Assembly: GCA_902767065.1 (NCBI GenBank)
Contig: CACXFW010000205.1
Location: 1-11,729 of the forward strand
Reading direction: 5' to 3'
Length of the DNA: 11,729 bases
DNA from: an uncultured Lachnospiraceae bacterium
Lineage (GTDB): Bacteria; Bacillota; Clostridia; Lachnospirales; Lachnospiraceae
Shown: positions 6,894 to 11,729 of the stretch, piece after piece
How the letters are laid out: every line of letters starts with the position of its first letter
How positions within the stretch are numbered: position 1 is the stretch's first letter
The notes under the pieces: model-generated
What the model saw: the letters and a program-made list of their open reading frames with translations, nothing else
Told to the model about the DNA's origin: nothing
The model's database searches: none
Translations under genes and position numbers: made by a program

Positions 6894-8180
6894 TCACTTC
6901 TTAAGCCGGGTCTCGAACTCTTTTTTCTCCATGGGGCGGTCAAAGAAGAAGCCCTGCGCCAGGTAGCAGTCTATGGATTTCAGGAAGACAGACTGATTGA
7001 GCGTCTCCACGCCTTCTGTGATACAGGATATGCCGAGAGCCTCCGCCATGGAGACGATGGACCGGATCAGAATCTTACGCTTCTCATCCTCCGGCTCTCC
7101 GTTTCCGACCGGAACCAGGCTTTTGTCAATCTTGAGGTAGGTCCATGGGATCTCACTGAGCGCGCTCATGGACGAGTACCCTGTGCCAAAATCATCCATG
7201 GAACAGGAGATGCCCGCCTCTCTGAGTCCGGAAACAAGCTTCTGCAGCTCATGGAAGGAAACATCAGAAGTGGTTTCCGTAATCTCGATCTCGACCATTC
7301 CCGGAGGAAGATCATATCGTTCTATTGTTCCGATAATCCGGTTCTTCAGCTCCGGATCGCCCAGATTGCAGCGGGACAGGTTGACAGATACACATACTGC
7401 CTTCCGCCCCTCATCCAGCCAGCCCCGGATGTCGCGGCACACATGTTCAAGAATATAAAAGTCCAGCTCGCAGATCGAACCGTTCCGCTCAAGCACCGGA
7501 ATAAAGTCCGCAGGCATCATCATCCTGCCTTCATGAAACCACCTGCACAGGGCCTCTGCGCCGAACAGATGATACCGGTGAAGCTCAACCTTCGGCTGGT
7601 AATACACCTGGAATTCTTCCTGCTCCACCGCGCTGCTGAACATTGCCTCAACCTGCCGTTCATAAAGCAGCTTCCTGCGAATCTCGTCGTCATAGAAAAG
7701 CCAGGTTGTATTCTCCCTGAACTTCGCGATCCGTCTTGCCGCATTCATCGCATCCAGCAGGGAGGCCGCATTCCGGTCTTCACTGATCCGGATGAATCCT
7801 GCACTGCAGTTCACACGGACGGTCTTGGACGTCACCTCAGGAATTCTAAGATCCACTCCCTTTACAAATGCTATTACCTGGTCACGGTGCTCTCTGGGAT
7901 ATACCGCGAAGAAACGGTCCCCGCCAAGCCTGGCCAGAAAGCCGTCCGGTCCGATCAGATCCTGCAAAGATCTCACATACACCTGCAGGATCCTGGTTCC
8001 GTTATCCATCCCGAAACGGTTATTCAGGATGGTCATACCGGTGATGTTGATGCTTACCCCGTCATAATTGTCCGCCTCCGGGGAAGACGCAAGCTGCTGC
8101 AGGCGATCCAGCGCATACTCCAGGGAATACACCCCCGTCTGCAGGTCTAAACGCTCCAAATGTCCCTGATTCTGATTCAT
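6894..8180 (-). CDS. c-di-GMP phosphodiesterase: degenerate GGDEF plus intact EAL domain
   Basis: The protein is predicted to hydrolyse cyclic di-GMP to pGpG, lowering this second messenger. Its 428 residues have two domains. Residues about 10-150 are a GGDEF fold whose signature is GGDRF (86-90) rather than GGDEF/GGEEF, so cyclase activity is unlikely; it may bind GTP or act as a regulatory module. Residues about 175-425 are an EAL domain with the catalytic set in place: GAEAL (Glu209), Asn267 in NLSR, Glu299 in EITET, the DDFGTGYSS motif (Asp329, Asp330), Lys350 in LKID, Glu389 in EGVET and Gln409 in AQGF. No signal peptide or membrane helix is seen, so it is cytosolic. Its ATG overlaps the stop of the upstream PocR gene by one base (TGATG) with GGGAGG 8 nt upstream, indicating translational coupling and a functional pair. 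Confidence 0.93.
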   Translation of the reverse strand: MNQNQGHLERLDLQTGVYSLEYALDRLQQLASSPEADNYDGVSINITGMTILNNRFGMDNGTRILQVYVRSLQDLIGPDGFLARLGGDRFFAVYPREHRDQVIAFVKGVDLRIPEVTSKTVRVNCSAGFIRISEDRNAASLLDAMNAARRIAKFRENTTWLFYDDEIRRKLLYERQVEAMFSSAVEQEEFQVYYQPKVELHRYHLFGAEALCRWFHEGRMMMPADFIPVLERNGSICELDFYILEHVCRDIRGWLDEGRKAVCVSVNLSRCNLGDPELKNRIIGTIERYDLPPGMVEIEITETTSDVSFHELQKLVSGLREAGISCSMDDFGTGYSSMSALSEIPWTYLKIDKSLVPVGNGEPEDEKRKILIRSIVSMAEALGISCITEGVETLNQSVFLKSIDCYLAQGFFFDRPMEKKEFETRLKK

Positions 8181-9421
8181 CAGTAGAACCCTCCCTTTGC
8201 CGGAAGCTGCGGAACCGCAAGCGCAATACTGAAGCCTTCCCCTTCCCCGTTCTGGAAGGAAAGATCCGCGGACAGTTTCTCCGCAACCCCTGCTGCCATC
8301 GTAAGATCAAGGTATCCCAGCGCACTGCTCTCCGGCAGCTGCTCCCATCTTCCGGCCAGCGCGTTTTCAATCCGGCAAACCTCCTCCCCGGAAACGGGAC
8401 AGCCGGGACAGATGAAGTGGGTCGTGATCAGGGCAGCATACTCATCCTTCCGGGATTCCACGGTGATAAGGATCTCACGGTCCGGCCATTCCTTTGTCAT
8501 GAACTGAAGAATCCGGTTCATCGTTTCACTGATCGCGGCAGGATCCCCGCAAAGGTAAAGCGGAACATCCAGGGCTGCAATCTCAGGAATGTGGATCTTC
8601 TCGCAGTAAGATGTCTGAATCTGGGTCAGAACCCACTGCAGCTCATATGTCACCTCACAGATCCTGTAGCTCTTGTCGCAGCAGTTCCGGTATTCGCCGC
8701 CTTCCCCGATCCCTCCCCTGGCGGAACCGGTCTTCCGGAGCATCTCCTCCAGTTCTTTGTACAGTGAGTCATACTTCACCGGCAGATCCGCGCTGCCTTC
8801 CAGAACGTGGGAGATCGTTTTCAGCTGTCTGTCAAACAGCTCCTTCACATTCTCCGCAATCTGGCCTCTCGCATTTGCCTCCGCCAGCGCCTTCCTGTCT
8901 TTCAGATGCCGTTCGTAGTAAAGACCGGTCAGATCGCAGAAAAGCTCCATCACCCTCTTGATGAAATACAGCTGCTCACGAAGCCTGTCCTCGTTGACGC
9001 AGGGCATCTCCTGATAGGCCTGCTCCAGATCCTGAAGGGGCACGCCTGTATCCGCACAGATCCTCCGCAGATGATCCGGCTTCTCTGTTCCGCTTTTGGA
9101 CTGCCCTCCTACAAGAAGGCCGATCACTTCCCCGCGGAAGACAATCGCCGCCGAAAAGTCGATAAAGCCGGCCTGACACCTGTACACATATGTTTCCTTG
9201 TTAAGAAGCGTCTTATACCCGCCATTCCGGTCACTCGTTTCACACAGGATTGCACCCTTCGGTGTATTACGGACCAGGCTGCACATCCTGACCCCGGAAG
9301 CAGGCTCAATCAACGGCGTGCCGTGGATGTCAGTGATCATCAGAGAAGTCCCGAGATATGAAGCAAACAGCGACTGTAAACTTCCGAGAAATGAAGGAGC
9401 AATCAGATCTATCAGTTTCAT
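8180..9421 (-). CDS. PocR-domain sensor with degenerate histidine-kinase-like C-terminus
   Basis: The 413-residue protein begins with a PocR ligand-sensing domain (about residues 3-150), recognised from SLQSLFASYLGTSLMITD (15-32), CSLVRNTPKG (47-56), Cys60 and the YRCQAGFIDF motif (80-89) preceding a GLLVGGQ strand. PocR domains were proposed to sense small hydrocarbon-like compounds such as propanediol. A helical linker (about 145-235, probably coiled-coil) leads to a C-terminal part (about 255-405) with HATPase-like layout but no clear N-box Asn or DxGxG G1 box. No convincing phospho-accepting His motif is seen, so it is probably a pseudokinase or another output module. The ATG at 9419-9421 is preferred over one at 9544: it has AAAGGA upstream and the longer version adds 41 residues through promoter-like and hairpin DNA. 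No response regulator is adjacent; the partner appears to be the coupled EAL enzyme. Confidence 0.82.
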   Translation of the reverse strand: MKLIDLIAPSFLGSLQSLFASYLGTSLMITDIHGTPLIEPASGVRMCSLVRNTPKGAILCETSDRNGGYKTLLNKETYVYRCQAGFIDFSAAIVFRGEVIGLLVGGQSKSGTEKPDHLRRICADTGVPLQDLEQAYQEMPCVNEDRLREQLYFIKRVMELFCDLTGLYYERHLKDRKALAEANARGQIAENVKELFDRQLKTISHVLEGSADLPVKYDSLYKELEEMLRKTGSARGGIGEGGEYRNCCDKSYRICEVTYELQWVLTQIQTSYCEKIHIPEIAALDVPLYLCGDPAAISETMNRILQFMTKEWPDREILITVESRKDEYAALITTHFICPGCPVSGEEVCRIENALAGRWEQLPESSALGYLDLTMAAGVAEKLSADLSFQNGEGEGFSIALAVPQLPAKGGFY

Positions 9422-9445
9422 GGGATTTGATCCTTTCACGGCAAA

Positions 9446-9464
9446 CCTGCTGCCAGGCAGCAGG
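9446..9464. promoter_or_regulatory. Perfect 9-bp dyad in the leader of the PocR gene
   Basis: CCTGCTGCC-A-GGCAGCAGG is a perfect inverted repeat with a 1-bp centre. It lies between the predicted start site (about 9484) and the PocR start codon, about 25 nt before the ATG. It may be an operator for a dimeric regulator, or a leader hairpin affecting translation or RNA stability. No U-tract long enough for a terminator follows. Confidence 0.5.
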
Positions 9465-9490
9465 CTGTACTCGTTCTTTCCTGCTGCTTC

Positions 9491-9520
9491 AGTGTAGCAT
9501 AATTCGGATTGGAAGTACAA
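9491..9520 (-). promoter_or_regulatory. Candidate promoter of the PocR-EAL operon
   Basis: On the minus strand a TTGTAC -35 (9515-9520) is separated by 18 bp from TACACT (9491-9496), which is preceded by TGC and so forms an extended -10. The expected start near 9484 gives a leader of about 63 nt containing the 9446-9464 dyad. Confidence 0.5.
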
Positions 9521-9534
9521 GATGCGAAGCAGGA

Positions 9535-9617
9535 CCCCCCACAACCTCAGACAGGAGCGTCGTAAGACGAGGCATACGTGCGAAGCACGGATGGACTGAG
9601 GTCTGTGGGTGGAGGGG
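9535..9617. other. Three-way-junction-like structured element (possible ncRNA or interspersed repeat)
   Basis: An outer helix pairs CCCACA and ACCTCAG (9538-9550) with CTGAGGT and TGTGGG (9596-9602, 9604-9609), 13 bp with one bulge, and can extend through flanking C and G runs. Inside it are two small perfect stem-loops. One is CGTC-GTAA-GACG (9558-9569), whose plus-strand loop would be a GNRA tetraloop. The other is CGTGC-GAA-GCACG (9577-9589). The element sits in the divergent region between the PocR promoter and the comM promoter and has no U-tract. It is not recognised as a known RNA family. Confidence 0.5.
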
Positions 9618-9661
9618 CTGTGAACAGTAACACCGCAGCCAACATTGATGCACTTCCAGGG

Positions 9662-9690
9662 TTGACAAAACAGAATTTTTCATTTATCTT
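9662..9690 (+). promoter_or_regulatory. Candidate promoter 1 of comM
   Basis: A consensus TTGACA (9662-9667) is followed after 17 bp by TATCTT (9685-9690, 4 of 6 matches). The DNA here is AT-rich and just downstream of the structured element. It would give a leader of about 195 nt. Confidence 0.55.
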
Positions 9691-9709
9691 CTACCCATCA
9701 CAGATTTCT

Positions 9710-9738
9710 TTTACAATCTTGAACATATCACATATTCT
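9710..9738 (+). promoter_or_regulatory. Candidate promoter 2 of comM
   Basis: TTTACA (9710-9715, 5 of 6 matches) lies 17 bp from TATTCT (9733-9738, 4 of 6). It is as plausible as the upstream candidate. The remaining leader (9745-9891) changes from T-rich to GC-rich, with a minor GCCC-ACA-GGGC hairpin at 9820-9830, and otherwise shows nothing notable. Confidence 0.45.
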
Positions 9739-9891
9739 TTTTGTTAATCCCTTTTTCTCTTCTTCACTGTTCCCATTCAACCTGGTATCCGGCTGTTTTC
9801 TGCTTTTGCGGCGGATGCGGCCCACAGGGCGGCGGGGCATCATTCAGCTGGCGGCGGTATTGATTGCTGCCTGCGAAAGGAGGTCTTGCGA

Positions 9892-11502
9892 ATGTACAGT
9901 ACAGTTGTCTCCGCTTCAATCAGCGGGATTGAGAGCCGCAAGGTGCTCGTGGAGGCAGATGTGTCGGATGGCCTTCCCACCTTCGGTCTGGTCGGATTTC
10001 TGGCGTCTGAGACCCGGGAAGCCGCCGAAAGAGTCCGTACAGCGCTCAGAAACAGCGGTGTGCGGCTGTCACCGCAGCATGTCACAGTCAACCTCGCTCC
10101 GGCATCCTTTCACAAGGAAGGAGCGATATTCGATCTGGCGATCGCCATCGCTCTGATGGGCGGGTACGGCTTTTTCCCGCGGCAGGCTCTTGAAGGGATT
10201 CTGCTGCTCGGAGAATTGAACCTGAATGGAAAAATCACTCCTGTGAGAGGCGTTCTTGAAATTGTTTCACATGCCAGGGAATATGGCTGCACCACCGTTA
10301 TCGTTCCCCTTGAGAATCTGGCGGAAGGATCTGTCATCGGGGGTGTTACGGTTCTTGGCGCGTCGAACCTGAACCAGGTGATTCATTTTCTTGCCGGCCG
10401 CTCCAGGGGATCTGTGTATCCTATGGAGGAATCCTCCTATGAACCCCCGCTGATCGCTCCGGATGATCTTTATACCATGAAGGTTGATGTCGACATGCTG
10501 CGCAGGCAGCAGATGGAAAGCCTGAACATCGATTTCTCCCAGATCCGCGGGCAGGAATTGATGAAACGGGCAGCGGAGATTGCGGTAAGCGGTTTTCACA
10601 ATCTGCTCATGATCGGGCCTCCGGGCGCCGGCAAGAGCATGACGGCAAAATGTATCGCGACGATTCTTCCTGAAACCAGTACACAGGAGGCGCTGGAGAT
10701 AACCAAGATCCATTCGATTGCGGGAACGCTCCCAAAGGAAACCGGGCTTCTGACAACCAGGCCTTTCCGGGCTCCTCATCATACGGTGACCGCACCCGCG
10801 CTGTGCGGAGGCGGGAATCCTCCCGGGCCCGGAGAGATCTCCCTGGCGAACCGCGGCGTCCTGTATCTGGATGAGATGCCCGAATTCAGCCGTCCGGTGC
10901 TTGAGATGCTTCGCGGTCCTCTGGAGGAAGGATCCATTCAGATCAGCCGGGTGTCGGGAACCTACACCTTTCCTGCCAATTTCATGCTGATTGCCGCGAT
11001 GAACCCCTGCCCCTGCGGTTATTTCCCGGACCGGACCAGATGCACCTGCACCAATGCGCAGGTCAGGCATTATCTCTCCAGAATCAGCATGCCCCTTCTG
11101 GACCGGATCGACATGTGCGTTGAGGCGAAGCGCGTGAAGTTCGAGGAACTGACCTCTCACTGCGGCGGGGAAAGCTCCGCCAGAATCCGGGAACGGGTTA
11201 CTGCAGCGCATGCCATCCAGAAGGAACGATACCGCACAGCCGGATACCGGTTCAACTCGGATCTGGACGCGGAAGCGGTCCGGAAATACTGCGCGTTGGA
11301 CGCAGAAGGGGAAAAGATGATGAGACATGTGTATGAGACCCTGCATCTCACCGCGCGTTCCTATAACCGGATTCTGAAAACCGCCCGGACCATCGCGGAC
11401 CTGGCTGCCTCCTGCCGGATCGGTACGGATCACCTGGCAGAGGCCATATCCTACCGCGCCGTGGATCGGAAGTACTGGGACGATGCGCTCAGATCAGCTT
11501 AG
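9892..11502 (+). CDS. comM: ComM/YifB family AAA+ ATPase (Mg-chelatase-like)
   Basis: ComM proteins are AAA+ hexameric helicases that, in naturally transformable bacteria, promote branch migration when incoming single-stranded DNA recombines; many species carry a homologue (YifB). The 536-residue protein has an N-terminal Lon-protease-like fold domain (about 1-170; VEADVSDGLPTFGLVG at 20-35), then the AAA+ core: Walker A GPPGAGKS (242-249), Walker B GVLYLDEM (322-329), sensor 1 AAMNPC (368-373), the family CPCGYFPD and CTC cysteines (373-386), and the PLLDRID arginine-finger region (401-407). The C-terminal lid contains ARSYNRILKTART (488-500). A TTG at 9886 is in frame but only 2 nt from the ribosome-binding site; the ATG at 9892 has GGAGG with 8-nt spacing. 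It is the only plus-strand gene. dprA, its usual neighbour, does not follow within the visible 227 bp. Confidence 0.95.
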   Translation: MYSTVVSASISGIESRKVLVEADVSDGLPTFGLVGFLASETREAAERVRTALRNSGVRLSPQHVTVNLAPASFHKEGAIFDLAIAIALMGGYGFFPRQALEGILLLGELNLNGKITPVRGVLEIVSHAREYGCTTVIVPLENLAEGSVIGGVTVLGASNLNQVIHFLAGRSRGSVYPMEESSYEPPLIAPDDLYTMKVDVDMLRRQQMESLNIDFSQIRGQELMKRAAEIAVSGFHNLLMIGPPGAGKSMTAKCIATILPETSTQEALEITKIHSIAGTLPKETGLLTTRPFRAPHHTVTAPALCGGGNPPGPGEISLANRGVLYLDEMPEFSRPVLEMLRGPLEEGSIQISRVSGTYTFPANFMLIAAMNPCPCGYFPDRTRCTCTNAQVRHYLSRISMPLLDRIDMCVEAKRVKFEELTSHCGGESSARIRERVTAAHAIQKERYRTAGYRFNSDLDAEAVRKYCALDAEGEKMMRHVYETLHLTARSYNRILKTARTIADLAASCRIGTDHLAEAISYRAVDRKYWDDALRSA

Positions 11503-11661
11503 GAACTGTTCAGAAATACCTTGTGCAGATGGCGCAGGATCATTCGTCCAGGCACGGCTGAGGAAGGAGCCGCAGCGGCTTCTTCGCGCCTTAGCAAAGG
11601 AATCGCGCCGGCCGGAACACAGACAAAGCACCGAAGTTCTCACATGGTAATTATTCAGCAC
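11503..11661. repeat. GC-rich palindromic intergenic stretch after comM (probable repeat element)
   Basis: Immediately after the comM stop the DNA becomes GC-rich and palindrome-rich. GAAGGAGCCGC-A-GCGGCTTCTTC (11563-11585) is an 11-bp inverted repeat with one G-T pair. A CGCGCC motif occurs twice (11585-11590 and 11604-11609 region). No ribosome-binding site or conserved gene is recognised, although the frame continuing from comM stays open to the window end. An interspersed repeat abutting the stop codon is the most likely reading, but only one copy is visible. Confidence 0.35.
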
Positions 11662-11729
11662 CTCCTGGAATTGCTCATGATCCAGTCAGATAAGCTTGCT
11701 TATCTGACGGATCTGAGCGGTTCCAGGGG
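11662..11729. repeat. Long imperfect hairpin reaching the window edge
   Basis: The two arms form 32 pairs around a 2-nt centre (11696-11697). The innermost 11 bp are perfect (11685-11695 with 11698-11708). Next come 5 bp GATCC/GGATC after a one-base bulge at 11684, then 4 bp CTCA/TGAG after a bulge at 11678. The helix continues through G-C, two T-G, GGAA/TTCC and CCT/AGG to the last base shown. It may continue beyond the window. A palindromic mobile or regulatory element is likely; a terminator cannot be judged without the downstream bases. Confidence 0.8.

Noticed and set aside
6861..8150. Long plus-strand open frame (429 codons) opposite the EAL gene
   Set aside because: It is fully antisense to a gene with a complete EAL domain and ribosome-binding site. 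It shows no recognisable domain and arises from GC-biased third positions.
9535..9617. Bidirectional terminator, SRP RNA or RNase P RNA
   Set aside because: There is no U-tract on either side, the element is too short for RNase P, and the conserved GGAAGCAGC-type SRP motif and RNase P core motifs are absent.
10267..11433. Minus-strand open frame of 388 codons opposite comM
   Set aside because: ComM in this region has intact Walker A, Walker B, sensor and lid motifs; the opposite frame is a shadow.
11644..11729. Open frame beginning MVIIQHLLELLM and running off the window, possibly a partial gene
   Set aside because: It lacks a good ribosome-binding site, lies within a 32-pair hairpin and is not recognised. 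It is in the same frame as comM past its stop and could be open by chance. Sequence beyond 11729 is needed to decide.

Overview
The window looks like a chromosomal segment of a Gram-positive anaerobe of the Clostridia, most plausibly Lachnospiraceae-like. The reasons are a CodY regulator, a groESL operon under a perfect CIRCE operator, a topA-codY pair, strong GGAGG ribosome-binding sites and moderate-to-high GC. The genus assignment is inference from gene content; no rRNA or tRNA is present.

Layout, left to right. Eight of the nine genes are on the minus strand. Positions 1-951 hold groL (cut off by the window edge) and groES. Their promoter overlaps the intrinsic terminator of codY and is followed by a CIRCE element. 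Positions 1178-1960 are codY. It has a roughly 285-nt, GC-rich, hairpin-rich leader (1961-2246) and an extended -10 promoter next to a CodY-box-like sequence, which suggests autoregulation. Positions 2329-4464 are topA, with its own promoter. Positions 4647-6689 are a two-gene unit, a purine nucleoside phosphorylase followed by a CPA2-type cation/proton antiporter, ending in an intrinsic terminator. Positions 6731-6870 hold a striking tandem array of 14 degenerate 10-bp repeats. Positions 6894-9421 are a translationally coupled pair: a PocR-domain sensor with a degenerate kinase-like C-terminus, and a degenerate-GGDEF/intact-EAL c-di-GMP phosphodiesterase. Divergent from these on the plus strand, 9892-11502 is a ComM/YifB AAA+ protein of the natural-transformation family. 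The 470-bp divergent region carries promoters for both directions and a three-way-junction-like structured element. The last 227 bp are a GC-rich palindromic stretch and a very long imperfect hairpin that runs to the window edge.

How the genes fit together. groESL and codY-topA are housekeeping or global-regulation genes. The PocR/EAL pair looks like a small-molecule sensing module that lowers c-di-GMP. The PNP/antiporter unit is nucleoside salvage plus ion homeostasis. ComM usually lies with dprA and topA in Clostridia, so its divergent orientation here, with the signalling and salvage genes in between, suggests a local rearrangement.

The most unusual material is non-coding. It comprises two arrays with exact 10-bp periodicity, one A-tract-phased beside groESL and one GAT-containing upstream of the nucleoside phosphorylase gene. 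It also includes a 32-pair hairpin whose arms carry the same decamer as the second array, and a structured element with two small stem-loops inside a closing helix.
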